A stretch of 64,000 bases of DNA from Niastella populi (GTDB lineage: Bacteria; Bacteroidota; Bacteroidia; Chitinophagales; Chitinophagaceae): positions 372,001 through 436,000 of the forward strand of contig NZ_LWBP01000001.1 in assembly GCF_002078015.1 (NCBI RefSeq). Direction: 5' to 3'. The notes under the pieces are model-generated. The model was given only the letters and a program-made list of their open reading frames with translations. It had not been told where the DNA came from and searched no databases. The position numbers and the translations under genes are program-made. Shown here piece after piece: positions 53,009 to 61,772 of this stretch; positions within the stretch are counted from its first letter, which is position 1, and each line of letters starts with the position of its first letter.

Positions 53009-53930
53009 TTGCTGTAATTAATTCAGTCTTTCCTTCTTTAAGAAAGGCTTTCTTTTCTTCTATAGTTTTCAATAACCTCACATTTTTCAGATCGCAACTG
53101 CACTGGCAGGCCTCGGGGCCTGAAAAAACGATCTCTTTGTCGGGGAACATGATACTGAACTGCTTCAGGTATTCATGCATGTCGCATTTGTTCAGGTTGG
53201 GAATGATGAGGAAATACAATTGCGTAACGTGGTGTTGGGAGCAGATCAGCTGCAACATATCGAGCGGAACGTTCTTACCCATATAAATGGCCGGCACCCT
53301 TTCCTTCTTTAACATGTAATGCATAAAGAGCAGCGGTAATTCCTGGCATTCGCCGCCCGGCATATCGTGGTGGTCACCCGCCGGGGTGAACAACAGTACC
53401 CGCCGGCCGCCGGTATATGCAGTTTTTTCCAACCCGTCGATGGCCACCATCATTTTTTTAATGATGAGCGAACGGGCAAAATGGGCATGCGCCTGTATTA
53501 ACTGGCCGGTAAGCCATAAAACCCCGATCTTCTTTAGAAACGGGAATAATACGCAGATCATGCTTTTTTCAAAACCGGCATGCAATACCAGGTTGTGCAA
53601 TATTTTATCGAACCGCGGCTGGTCGAGGTCGAGCGTGGCTTCGGTAAGCTGATTGATGAAGATTTCGTAATTATCCGAATCGGGTTTTGCTTCGAGGGCC
53701 ATCCTGGCCATTTCTTCGGGCGAACAGCAGGCGATTTGTGAAATTTTATGTCCCTGGTTATACAGGTAAGCTATGCGTAAAAGGTGCTTTAAGTCCTCGC
53801 AATCATAGAAACGGTGTTTGCTTTCCCTGCGTTTTGGGCAGAAAAGGTTGTAACGCTGTTCCCAGATGCGCAGGGTATGCGCCTTGATGCCCGTTAAGTT
53901 TTCAATATCCCGGATAGAAAAGAGATTCAT
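53004..53930 (-). CDS. MerR-family regulator with a B12-binding-like domain
   Basis: 308 residues. The MerR helix-turn-helix is at 1-70 (SIRDIENLTGIKAHTLRIWEQRYN, RFYDCEDLKHLLRIAYLY). A CarH-like helical part and a Rossmann-type cobalamin domain follow. The usual E/DxHxxG ligand motif is changed: the segment reads GDHHDMPGGECQELPLLF, with Gln and Pro where the aligned His and Gly are expected. B12 binding is therefore doubtful. It converges with the AAA+ regulator gene. Confidence 0.85.
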   Translation of the reverse strand: MNLFSIRDIENLTGIKAHTLRIWEQRYNLFCPKRRESKHRFYDCEDLKHLLRIAYLYNQGHKISQIACCSPEEMARMALEAKPDSDNYEIFINQLTEATLDLDQPRFDKILHNLVLHAGFEKSMICVLFPFLKKIGVLWLTGQLIQAHAHFARSLIIKKMMVAIDGLEKTAYTGGRRVLLFTPAGDHHDMPGGECQELPLLFMHYMLKKERVPAIYMGKNVPLDMLQLICSQHHVTQLYFLIIPNLNKCDMHEYLKQFSIMFPDKEIVFSGPEACQCSCDLKNVRLLKTIEEKKAFLKEGKTELITAS

Positions 53931-54073
53931 ATGATTGTAACAAAAGGTAAGATATTACAACTAATGGAACTGGAGAAATACTGTTTATAACAAATAAAGC
54001 CCATAAGCTTAGAGATTATACGTTTTTTAGCAAATAGTTCGTTATTGGCCTGTTTCCTTGCAAATTAATATGG

Positions 54074-54081
54074 TATTTTTG
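54074..54081 (+). promoter_or_regulatory. -7 element of lepB
   Basis: TATTTTTG fits TAnnTTTG about 30 bp before the ATG at 54111. The nearest TTG is 13 bp upstream, short of the ideal spacing. Confidence 0.45.
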
Positions 54082-54110
54082 CCCGGATTTTTTTATAAAA
54101 TAGCCCCATA

Positions 54111-55700
54111 ATGAGTTTACACGATCTGTTGATTATCATATTGGTATCCCTACTAATTCTGATATTGCCTGCCTATGGTCTTGCGAAATTATTCGAAAAA
54201 GCCGGTATTCCCTCCTGGAAGGCCTGGGTACCGTTCTATAACACCTGGGAAATTATAAAGGTTGCCAAAATCAAAAAACATTGGTATTTCTGGCAATTTA
54301 TTCCGGTTGCAGGGTGGTTCATCAGCATTTGGTTACTGGTTGAATTTGTTAAATTATTCGGAAGATTCAAATTACTCGATCATGCGGCGGCGGCCCTTTT
54401 ATCGGTGGTGTACTTCCCCATGATCGGCATGGATAAAAAAGTAAAGTACCTTGGCCCCGAGGCGGTAAAGAACCACAAGAAAACCACGGTGCGCGAATGG
54501 ATAGATGCCGGTGTTTTTGCTGTTGTGGCGGCTACCCTTATTCGCGTTTTTGTTTTTGAAGCGTATACCATTCCCACCGGTTCAATGGAGAAAACCCTGC
54601 TGGTGAACGATTTTCTGTTCGTAAGCAAGCTGAGCTACGGTCCGCGCATACCCAATACGCCGCTGGCCATTCCGTTTGTGCATCACACGCTGCCCATTAC
54701 TAATTCGAAATCATATACCGAAGTCATTCACCTGCCTTATACGCGCTGGTTTGCCAGTCCGGTCAAGCGCAATGACGTGGTGGTGTTCAACTTCCCGGCA
54801 GGCGATACGCTTACCAAAGAACGTGATTCGCAGGATCCGTATTACGATATGCTGTTGCAGGCAGAAATGGAGCAGTACAGCATCCTGAGATCACAAATAC
54901 CCAATGAAGCACAACTGCGCGCCGTTGCCAAAGAAAATGCCCGCGAATATGTATGGAGCAATTTTACGGTAATCACCCGGCCGGTCGACAAACGGGAGAA
55001 CTATATCAAACGTTGCGTGGCCATTGCCGGCGATACCATCCAGATCATTGACGGGTATTTATATGTAAACAGCCAGAAAGCTTATATTTCACCAACCGCT
55101 GCCGCCGAGTATGTGGCAACTGTTGCCAATAATAAATTACTGACGGAAGAAGACCTGCGGGAAGCCGGCGTTCGGCTTACTTCGGAGGCGAACAGCGCGC
55201 CCGATTTTGAACCCACTGGCGTTAACACCTATAAGCTCAATCTTACCGAAAATGAACTGGCGATCGTGAAAAAAATGGATGGGGTGGTATCGGTGACCCG
55301 TAAGGTAGAAGAGGTTGGCGATCCGCGCATATTCCCACGCGATACAGCGAATATTTTGTGGAGTGTTGACAATTTCGGTCCCTTGTGGATCCCTAAAAAA
55401 GGAGTTACCATTCAGTTGACACCTAAAAATATCGCCTGTTATAAACGCGCTATCAGGGTGTATGAGAACAATACCTGGGAAGACCGGGATGGTAAGATCT
55501 TCATCAACGGCCAGGAAACTACAACCTATACTTTTAAAATGAACTATTACTGGATGATGGGTGATAACCGCCATCGTTCGCAGGACAGCCGTTTTTGGGG
55601 TTTTGTACCTGAAGACCACATTGTAGGCGAGGCCTGGCTGATTTGGATGAGTTGGGAAAATGGCGTTCGCTGGAACCGGATGTTCAGAACAATACATTAA
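54111..55700 (+). CDS. lepB: Signal peptidase I (long Bacteroidota form)
   Basis: A 529-residue inner-membrane protease that removes signal peptides. The N-terminus is a DUF5684-like membrane part (three helices to about 110). The peptidase domain has nucleophile Ser158 in PTGSMEKTL and general base Lys300 in YIKRCVAIAGD. The C-terminal conserved box MMGDNRHRSQDSRFWG is complete. An insertion of about 90 residues between these boxes (KAYISPTAAAEY onward) is normal for the phylum. A single gene with its own -7 element. Confidence 0.95.
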   Translation: MSLHDLLIIILVSLLILILPAYGLAKLFEKAGIPSWKAWVPFYNTWEIIKVAKIKKHWYFWQFIPVAGWFISIWLLVEFVKLFGRFKLLDHAAAALLSVVYFPMIGMDKKVKYLGPEAVKNHKKTTVREWIDAGVFAVVAATLIRVFVFEAYTIPTGSMEKTLLVNDFLFVSKLSYGPRIPNTPLAIPFVHHTLPITNSKSYTEVIHLPYTRWFASPVKRNDVVVFNFPAGDTLTKERDSQDPYYDMLLQAEMEQYSILRSQIPNEAQLRAVAKENAREYVWSNFTVITRPVDKRENYIKRCVAIAGDTIQIIDGYLYVNSQKAYISPTAAAEYVATVANNKLLTEEDLREAGVRLTSEANSAPDFEPTGVNTYKLNLTENELAIVKKMDGVVSVTRKVEEVGDPRIFPRDTANILWSVDNFGPLWIPKKGVTIQLTPKNIACYKRAIRVYENNTWEDRDGKIFINGQETTTYTFKMNYYWMMGDNRHRSQDSRFWGFVPEDHIVGEAWLIWMSWENGVRWNRMFRTIH

Positions 55701-55736
55701 TGGTTTGTAGTTTGCGGTTTGTGGTTTGTGGTTTGA
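55701..55736. repeat. Word repeat (GGTTTGTGGTTTGTGG) right after lepB
   Basis: Copies of TTTGTGGTTTGTGG begin at the lepB stop. No complementary arm is close by. Confidence 0.5.
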
Positions 55737-55830
55737 GCTGACTTTCGGGCCTCCGCATCAGGTGGCATCTTTCAGTACAGGGCCGTCGGATAAAACAGCA
55801 ATAAAACAATAATCTTTCATTATCTTTAAT

Positions 55831-55874
55831 AATCCTCTTCGTTCCGATAGCGATCGTAACGGGGAGGATTTTTT
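55831..55874 (+). terminator. Intrinsic terminator between lepB and cdd
   Basis: AATCCTC (55831-55837) pairs with GAGGATT (55864-55870), with inner CGTT/AACG pairing and six T (55869-55874) at the end. Confidence 0.75.
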
Positions 55875-55926
55875 GTCTGGTTAAGGTTTTAAAACATCTG
55901 GCAAAAAAACCAATAAATATTTTCAA

Positions 55927-56412
55927 ATGAAACAAAGTGAATATAAGTTTTCATTCGAGGTATATGATTCAATACAGGAGCTTACCGAAGAAGATGCCTG
56001 GTTGCTCACAGAGGCCAGGGAGGTAACGGAGCACGCCTATGCGCCTTATTCACATTTTCACGTAGGAGCGGTTGCCAAACTGGCCAATGGTGAAATTGTT
56101 GCCGGCAGCAACCAGGAGAACGCTTCCTTTCCGGTTGGGTTATGTGCCGAGCGGGTATTGCTGGCTTCGGCTTCTTCATTATATCCCAAAGTGCCTATTG
56201 AATCAATGGCCATCAGCTATCAGGCCGGTAACGGCGACAGCGACCATCCTATTTCTCCCTGTGGCATTTGCCGCCAGTCATTACAGGAATTTGAAATGCG
56301 TGTAGGGCATCCTATCAGGCTGATTCTGGGCGGTATGGAAGGAAAGATATATGTGATACCGAAAGCGAGTGTGTTATTGCCGTTGGCGTTTACCAGTGAA
56401 GAATTGAAGTGA
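55927..56412 (+). CDS. cdd: Cytidine deaminase
   Basis: A 161-residue zinc hydrolase of pyrimidine salvage. The proton-shuttle Glu75 sits in CAERV with Cys73 as zinc ligand, and Cys112 and Cys115 in PCGICRQ complete the site. HAYAPYSHFHVGAVAKLANG is the substrate-binding start. It is the small tetrameric type by length. A terminator lies before it, so it has its own transcript. Confidence 0.94.
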   Translation: MKQSEYKFSFEVYDSIQELTEEDAWLLTEAREVTEHAYAPYSHFHVGAVAKLANGEIVAGSNQENASFPVGLCAERVLLASASSLYPKVPIESMAISYQAGNGDSDHPISPCGICRQSLQEFEMRVGHPIRLILGGMEGKIYVIPKASVLLPLAFTSEELK

Positions 56413-56420
56413 CTGATAAA

Positions 56421-56615
56421 CGTGAAATGTGAAACGGCAAACGTGAAAGTCCTGTTTCCGGGCCTTACAATAATTTTCATACCTGGAATGCCCGGTTGGC
56501 AATATACCTGCAACGGGGCCCCGGCGAATTAACTGACGATCGGCAAAAAAATAAAGTGATGCTGCCTCCTGATACGTCCCGGCATTTTTGAACCCTTTCA
56601 TGTTTCACGGTTCGC
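56421..56615. repeat. Complementary words (GTGAAATGTGAAACGG / CATGTTTCACGG) in the cdd-56671 gap
   Basis: The left arm 56421-56448 and right arm 56595-56615 are partly complementary, and between them there is no supported gene. Confidence 0.45.
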
Positions 56616-56670
56616 CTATAAACGGAAACAGCGCTCTTGTACCAACAAGGTTTATTTTTTATCTTGGAGA

Positions 56671-57453
56671 ATGCGAATAATTATTTCATTGATCATTTTC
56701 TGCAGTGCCGCCAATGCGTATCCGCAATCGCCGCAGAAAATTGAACAGGAATTATTAATCACGTTCAAACGATTACAGCACTGGAGCTTACATCCCGATG
56801 CTTCCTCCATGATCGGCCGTATGGATTCTGTAAGGGAGGCCAATACCGCGTTCCGCAATAGCCTGCTTGCCTGGACGGCCTCCGTAAGAACTACATTTAC
56901 CTGCGAGTTTAAAGACCTTGAAAAAGAAGGGCTTGTTATAAAAACGGCTGAAGACGGCCTGTTCCGTATTTATTCATGGAATACGGGAATGGGGGGCGCC
57001 GAACCTGATTATGATGCCGTTTTTCAATACCGGGTAGATAATGAAGTGTTTTCCCAGTTGGCCGAACATAATCAACAGGACGCCGGTAAATGGTATTCCA
57101 ATGTATATACCCTGAAAACGGATAATAAAACATACTATCTCGGCGTGTATAACCAGTCGCACTCCAGCACCAGTTTTTCGCAGGGAGTAAAGGGTTTTTG
57201 CATCGATGATAAGGACCTCGATGAATGGGTGCGGCTATTTAAAACAGGTGACGGACCTGTGAACGAAATGGGGTTTAATTATAACTTTCTTACTGTGGCC
57301 CACCGGCCCGAACGCCCCGCGAAACTGATCTACTACGATACCGATGATGACCGGTTGCACCTCACTGTTGTACAGGACGATGGTAAGGTTACAAGGGAAA
57401 TCGTTACCTGGCAGTTCACCGGTAAATATTTTGAGCAGGTAAAAAACAGATAA
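56671..57453 (+). CDS. Secreted protein of unknown function
   Basis: 260 residues with a signal peptide (MRIIISLIIFCSAANAYPQ). The mature part is mixed alpha/beta: KIEQELLITFKRLQHWSLHP, DGLFRIYSWNTGMGGAEPD, NKTYYLGVYNQSHSSTS and KLIYYDTDDDRLHLTVVQ. It ends EIVTWQFTGKYFEQV. I do not recognise the family. It precedes the SUFU gene by 33 bp, so the pair is probably co-transcribed. Confidence 0.65.
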   Translation: MRIIISLIIFCSAANAYPQSPQKIEQELLITFKRLQHWSLHPDASSMIGRMDSVREANTAFRNSLLAWTASVRTTFTCEFKDLEKEGLVIKTAEDGLFRIYSWNTGMGGAEPDYDAVFQYRVDNEVFSQLAEHNQQDAGKWYSNVYTLKTDNKTYYLGVYNQSHSSTSFSQGVKGFCIDDKDLDEWVRLFKTGDGPVNEMGFNYNFLTVAHRPERPAKLIYYDTDDDRLHLTVVQDDGKVTREIVTWQFTGKYFEQVKNR

Positions 57454-57486
57454 TTGTACCTTGTTTGCTTATAAACAAAAAGCTGA

Positions 57487-58083
57487 ATGAAAACCGAAGC
57501 CCATACAAATATACTCCGTTCGCTGACCGGCCATTTTGGTGCAACGCCATCCCTGTTATGGGATCCCAGCGACGAAGCGCCGCAGGTAGGCTGTGCTTTT
57601 TTTTCAGCCGAAAAAACAGGCCGGCCCTGGGGCACACTGGTTACTTTCGGAATGAGTCTTACTCCTATGGTTATGGATGAACGGGCCGATGAAACCGATA
57701 TGCCCCGTGCAGAAATGATAGCGTATGTAAATGAAAATGAAACGCAGTTGGATGATATAGCCAACTGGTTATGCTGGACCGGTTGTTTTCCCTTCTTACA
57801 GGAACCGCAAACATTCCTCGGCTGGGGCCACACCATACATATGGGAAATCTTTTTAAGGATTCCGAACTTACCACACTGCTTACTTTAACCTCCATTGTT
57901 AAAGCCGATAACGAACCGGTTTTCAGGGTTGAAAATGAAGATGTTGGTTTTCTCTGGCTCACATTTCTCACCGACGCGGAATACGCCTATAAAAAAGAAC
58001 ACGGGGTGAACGCCATTCTCGATCTTTTTGGCGGGAACAACCATCCGGTTGCACTTGACCGTGGCCGTAAAAGTTACGTGTAG
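57487..58083 (+). CDS. Suppressor-of-fused (SUFU)-domain protein
   Basis: 198 residues. WGTLVTFGMSLTPMVMDERA, DDIANWLCWTGCFPFLQEPQ, LGWGHTIHMGNLF and FLWLTFLTDAEYAYKKEHGV match the bacterial SUFU family, often found as immunity proteins beside toxins. No toxin gene is evident here. It lies 33 bp after a secreted unknown protein and abuts the convergent reductase gene with no gap (58083/58084). Confidence 0.78.
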   Translation: MKTEAHTNILRSLTGHFGATPSLLWDPSDEAPQVGCAFFSAEKTGRPWGTLVTFGMSLTPMVMDERADETDMPRAEMIAYVNENETQLDDIANWLCWTGCFPFLQEPQTFLGWGHTIHMGNLFKDSELTTLLTLTSIVKADNEPVFRVENEDVGFLWLTFLTDAEYAYKKEHGVNAILDLFGGNNHPVALDRGRKSYV

Positions 58084-59118
58084 TTACACTTCCAGTTCAA
58101 GATCTGCGGCTGCATAGCCGGTACAGGTAAGCACCAGTCCAACCTGCACATCGGCATCGGTAAGCACTTCATTATTGCTCATGGTTACCGAACCTTTGCG
58201 GCAATAGGCCGAACAGGTGCCGCAGCGGCCCGTATTGCAGCTATAGGGCAGTGTGATCCCATTTTTTCTGGCTGCCTGTAAAATGGTATCGGGCCAGGCG
58301 ATGGTAAACCGGTGCGTTTGTTGTGCATAATGCAATACCACGTTATAAACAGTAGAGGGCATCGTAAACGCCGGTTTGCGCACCGGCTCAATAACGAAAT
58401 GTTCCTTGCGTAACTGATCTTCCCCGAAACCCATTACCCGTAAAGTGAACTGCACCATGCGCATGAATGGTTCGGGGCCGCAGGTATAAAACAGGTTGGT
58501 GGTTTGTGGTTTATTGTTTGTGGTTACTAATTGCTCAAGTAGCCAGTTATTAAGGCGGGCGGGTTTTGTATCGGGGTCAATGGGGTTGCTTAATACATCA
58601 ATTCGGTTGAACCGGTGCGCATATTGTGCGGCCAGTTCCTGCAATACTTTTTGAAATATGATGTTGCGCTCATCGTGGTTTTGATAGATAAGCGTAATAT
58701 GACTTTCCGGTTCGTTAAAAAGCAGCTTTTTTATCAGGGCAAGAACAGGCGTTATTCCGCTTCCGGCCGCAATGAACCAGATATGGCGTTTTTGCGCGGG
58801 ATCTGTTTCGATGATAAACCTTCCGGCCGGCGGCAGGCTTTCTGCAAAAGTGCCGCGCTGCCAGTTGTTGAGGATGTACCGCGAAATTTCGCCATTGGTT
58901 TTCTTTTTTACGGTAATGGCTATGTGTTTATCGATGCCATGCGCAGTACAAATAGAGTAGGAGCGGCGTATTTCATGGCCATAGCGATAGAACAAAAAGG
59001 TGAGTGACTGGCCGGCCTCCCAGGTAACGGGCCTGCCATTTACTTCTTCCAAAACATAGGTAGCCGTATCAGGTGTTTCCGCTATCACCTGTATCACTTT
59101 CCATTGCAACAGTTCCAT
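58084..59118 (-). CDS. Ferredoxin-fused flavin reductase (PaaE/Hmp-like)
   Basis: 344 residues. The FAD domain (about 5-105) has RRSYSIC, the NAD(P) domain (about 110-225) has GSGITPVLALIKKLL and FYTCGPEPFM, and the C-terminal 2Fe-2S plant-type ferredoxin domain has CNTGRCGTC and a later Cys in VLTCTGYA. It moves electrons from NAD(P)H to a partner. Residues 199-208 (TTNNKPQTTN) come from an in-frame intergenic-type word repeat. The gene is 2 bp after the YhdH gene, an operon. Confidence 0.9.
   Translation of the reverse strand: MELLQWKVIQVIAETPDTATYVLEEVNGRPVTWEAGQSLTFLFYRYGHEIRRSYSICTAHGIDKHIAITVKKKTNGEISRYILNNWQRGTFAESLPPAGRFIIETDPAQKRHIWFIAAGSGITPVLALIKKLLFNEPESHITLIYQNHDERNIIFQKVLQELAAQYAHRFNRIDVLSNPIDPDTKPARLNNWLLEQLVTTNNKPQTTNLFYTCGPEPFMRMVQFTLRVMGFGEDQLRKEHFVIEPVRKPAFTMPSTVYNVVLHYAQQTHRFTIAWPDTILQAARKNGITLPYSCNTGRCGTCSAYCRKGSVTMSNNEVLTDADVQVGLVLTCTGYAAADLELEV
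58496..58526. repeat. Word repeat inserted in frame inside the reductase gene
   Basis: GGTTTGTGGTTTATTGTTTG, the same word set as the gap repeats at 11941, 13844 and 55701, lies in the coding sequence and encodes TTNNKPQTTN just before the FYTCGPE box. Confidence 0.7.
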
Positions 59119-59120
59119 GT

Positions 59121-60122
59121 TTACAGGTTGTTTAAGTTCACCACTATGCGGCCCATAATATTTCCCTGCAGAATATTATCAATGTAAGTTGTATTCAGTT
59201 CATCGAGGGTGACTTCCCTGGCGATCGCGGGTAATTTATCTTTTATATGCCATTGGCTGGCCAGTTTTTCCCAAATGGTAACGCGTACGTTCATGGGTGT
59301 TTCGGCAGAACCTACGCCCAGTAAATTAATGCCATTCAAAATAAAGGGATATACGGTAGTATCGAGTTTGGGTGAGGAAACCAGGCCGGTGCTTACCACA
59401 CAACCTTCGGGCATGCAGCCCTTCAACAGGGTGGCCAACGTATTGCCGCCCACCGTATCGATCGCCCCGGCCCATTTGGGTTTCAAGAGTGCTTTTTGGG
59501 AGGTATCGGTTACAAAATCCCTTGGTTCCAGCCGCACCGCGCCAAGGTGGGTAACATAATCCTGTGCATTCGATTTGCCGCTTACCGCAATCACTTCATA
59601 ACCTGCTTTCGATAAAATAGAAATGGCCAGGCTGCCAACGCCGCCTGTTGCGCCGGTAACCACAATGGGCCCTGCTTCGGGCTGTAGTTTCATCAGTTCC
59701 ATTTTATATACCGCACAGGCAGCGGTAAAACCGGCCGTGCCGATGATCATACAGTCTTTCAGGGAATAGTTCTCAGGTTTTTTAACTACCCAGCTGGCCG
59801 GTACGCGTATATACTGGCCAAACCCGCCACAGGTGTTCATCCCAAGGTCGTAACCGGTTACCAGTACTTCGTCGCCTACGGCAAACCGTTCGTTGCGGCT
59901 TATTTCTATTACACCGGCGGCATCGATGCCGGGTGTATGCGGGAACTTACGGGTAATGCCTTTGTTGCCGGTAGCCGAAAGCGCATCTTTGTAATTCAGG
60001 GAAGAATAATGCACCCTGATCACCATTTCTCCTGCCGGCAGGTCATCGATATATCGCTCAACAATGTTCCGTTCAAATTTTCCAGACCCGGTTTCTGTTA
60101 TCCAAAGCGCTTTAAATGGCAT
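59121..60122 (-). CDS. YhdH/YhfP-family quinone oxidoreductase (acrylyl-CoA reductase-like)
   Basis: A 333-residue medium-chain NAD(P)H reductase without zinc ligands. MPFKALWITETGSGKFERNI, VHYSSLNYKDALSATGN, KFPHTPGIDAAGVIE, VTGATGGVGSLAISILSKAG and DTVGGNTLATLLKG match the YhdH/AcuI group. It reduces enones or acrylyl-CoA in known members. It sits 2 bp upstream of the flavin reductase gene, so electron supply or joint regulation is likely. Confidence 0.92.
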   Translation of the reverse strand: MPFKALWITETGSGKFERNIVERYIDDLPAGEMVIRVHYSSLNYKDALSATGNKGITRKFPHTPGIDAAGVIEISRNERFAVGDEVLVTGYDLGMNTCGGFGQYIRVPASWVVKKPENYSLKDCMIIGTAGFTAACAVYKMELMKLQPEAGPIVVTGATGGVGSLAISILSKAGYEVIAVSGKSNAQDYVTHLGAVRLEPRDFVTDTSQKALLKPKWAGAIDTVGGNTLATLLKGCMPEGCVVSTGLVSSPKLDTTVYPFILNGINLLGVGSAETPMNVRVTIWEKLASQWHIKDKLPAIAREVTLDELNTTYIDNILQGNIMGRIVVNLNNL

Positions 60123-60173
60123 ATTTTCTGATATTTCTTAAATCTTTATTATTTGCAAACTTCATACTTAACC

Positions 60174-60211
60174 AAGGCAACGAGGCAACAAGCCATCAAG
60201 GCAACACGGCA
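60174..60211. repeat. Word repeat (AAGGCAACGAGGCAACAAGCC) overlapping the macro gene stop
   Basis: Four copies of a GGCAAC-type word run across the TGA stop (60196-60198) and encode the last residues of the macro protein. Confidence 0.6.
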
Positions 60212-60723
60212 AGTTTTTCTTTATACAGTTCATAATTCTCATCATCGAAACATACAAAGTACACTTCGGTTATATTATTATCGTTTGCCAGGAACTGTTG
60301 TACCGCTTTAATGGCTATTTCTGCCGCATTCGGTTTCGGAAAACGGTAAACGCCGGTACTGATATTTGGAAAAGCGATGGTCTTCGCTCCATGCTCAACT
60401 GCTAATTGTAATGAGTTGTGATAACATTTTGCCAGCAACTCCGGCTCGCCTTTATTTCCATTGTTCCAAACGGGGCCAACGGTATGAATAACATATTTTG
60501 CCGGTAATTGTCCGCCGGTAGTGATCACTGCCTCTCCGGTATCGCAACCGCCCTGTTTTGCCCTGATCTGGCGGCATTCTTCCAGTATGGCGGGGCCGCC
60601 GGCACGGTGAATGGCGCCATCGACGCCGCCGCCGCCCAGAAGGGAAGAGTTGGCTGCATTGACAACAGCATCCACTTTCATTTTAGTAATATCACCTTTT
60701 ATTAATGTAATCATAGTTTGCAT
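60196..60723 (-). CDS. Macro-domain O-acetyl-ADP-ribose deacetylase-like protein
   Basis: About 175 residues. The macro signature is complete: [61 protein letters not shown], and [12 protein letters not shown]. It removes or hydrolyses ADP-ribose-type groups. I start at [11 protein letters not shown] (60721-60723), since the longer frame overlaps the MGMT gene. It follows MGMT by 19 bp and is likely co-transcribed with it. Confidence 0.9.
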   Translation of the reverse strand: MQTMITLIKGDITKMKVDAVVNAANSSLLGGGGVDGAIHRAGGPAILEECRQIRAKQGGCDTGEAVITTGGQLPAKYVIHTVGPVWNNGNKGEPELLAKCYHNSLQLAVEHGAKTIAFPNISTGVYRFPKPNAAEIAIKAVQQFLANDNNITEVYFVCFDDENYELYKEKLAVLP

Positions 60724-60742
60724 ATCAAATCCCCCCCGAAAT

Positions 60743-61246
60743 CTAAAATAGCGTCTGTACGCCATGTGCAATTTTGTTCTCATGTTGCAGCAGCCACTTT
60801 TTGCGCGGCAGTCCGCCGGCATAACCCACGAGCTGGCTGTTTGAACCGATCACCCGGTGGCAGGGTACAATGATGGCTACATTGTTCCTGCCATTAGCCG
60901 CAGCGGCAGCCCTGATCACTTTGGGATCGCCGAGCCGGTGGCTCAGGTCGAGGTAGCTGAGGGTTTTTCCGAAAGGAATATTCATCAGTTCAGCCCAAAC
61001 CTTTTGCTGAAAAGGCGTGCCCTGCTGCGAAATGGGCAATTCAAAAAAACGGCGATGGCCATGAAAATACTCTATCAGTTGTTCTACTGCCTGTATGGCC
61101 ATAGGCGGTAAGGCACTATAGTCGGTTTTAGGGGTAATTTTCTCCGGTTCATCAATGAATATCACTTCACTGATAAACTGGCCTGTACCGGCAATCTGAA
61201 GTAACCCTACAGGCGATTGATAATATGTAATGAACGCGTCCTGCAT
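60743..61246 (-). CDS. ogt: Methylated-DNA--protein-cysteine methyltransferase
   Basis: A 167-residue suicide repair protein that removes alkyl groups from O6-guanine. The active-site Cys129 sits in [40 protein letters not shown] is the DNA-binding helix region. There is no Ada N-terminal sensor domain, so it is the Ogt type. It is the first gene of a repair pair with the macro-domain gene. Confidence 0.95.
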   Translation of the reverse strand: MQDAFITYYQSPVGLLQIAGTGQFISEVIFIDEPEKITPKTDYSALPPMAIQAVEQLIEYFHGHRRFFELPISQQGTPFQQKVWAELMNIPFGKTLSYLDLSHRLGDPKVIRAAAAANGRNNVAIIVPCHRVIGSNSQLVGYAGGLPRKKWLLQHENKIAHGVQTLF

Positions 61247-61405
61247 AACCGGGTTTCATCATATGTTATTTTTCATATTATACATACAATCGTTGTACCA
61301 CCATACGCTGAATGCTGAACGATTAAGGCTTAACGCTGGTTTCCGCAATTTCAGGTTTCTACACAGGCATACAATTTTCCGCATTTTGCGTTTCGCCTTC
61401 GGCCT
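61247..61405. repeat. Word repeats (GCTGAATGCTGAACG, GGCTTAACGC) in the ogt-csaA gap
   Basis: AACGCTGAATGCTGAACG-type words at about 61305-61338 are like those after pdhB. No gene or clear terminator is present in this 159-bp gap. Confidence 0.45.
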
Positions 61406-61738
61406 TCAGCCTATCTTCCAGCCGTTTTGAACCGGCCGGTCGGGTGCTAGTAAAACTACCTCTTTTTTATCAGTGTAAATGCCCAGCACCAGGCATTCGC
61501 TGAAAAAATTAGCGATCTGTTTGGGGGGAAAATTAACAATGGCGATCACCTGCCTGCCGATCAGCGATCCCTGCTCGTATAATTGCGTTATCTGGGCCGA
61601 TGACTTTTTGATACCCAATTCACCAAAATCGATGGTTATTTGGTACGCCGGGTTTTTGGCTTTGGGAAAATTATTAACTTCCGTAATTGTTCCGACCCTG
61701 ATATCTATTTTTGCGAAATCATCCCATGTGATGTGCAT
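61406..61738 (-). CDS. csaA: tRNA-binding-domain protein CsaA
   Basis: A 110-residue OB-fold protein similar to CsaA, a dimeric chaperone-like tRNA-binding protein. ITWDDFAKIDIRVGTITEVN, KKSSAQITQLYEQGSLIGRQ, VIAIVNFPPKQIANFFSEC and VLLAPDRPVQNGWKIG match the family. It is divergent from osmC with a 34-bp gap, so the two may share a control region. Confidence 0.92.
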   Translation of the reverse strand: MHITWDDFAKIDIRVGTITEVNNFPKAKNPAYQITIDFGELGIKKSSAQITQLYEQGSLIGRQVIAIVNFPPKQIANFFSECLVLGIYTDKKEVVLLAPDRPVQNGWKIG

Positions 61739-61752
61739 GCTCTTAATTTTTT

Positions 61753-61760
61753 CAAAAATA
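61753..61760 (-). promoter_or_regulatory. -7 element of csaA
   Basis: On the minus strand this reads TATTTTTG, a TAnnTTTG match. It would give a leader of only about 8 nt before the csaA start. No -33 element is clear. Confidence 0.4.
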
Positions 61761-61772
61761 AATTACAATTAA

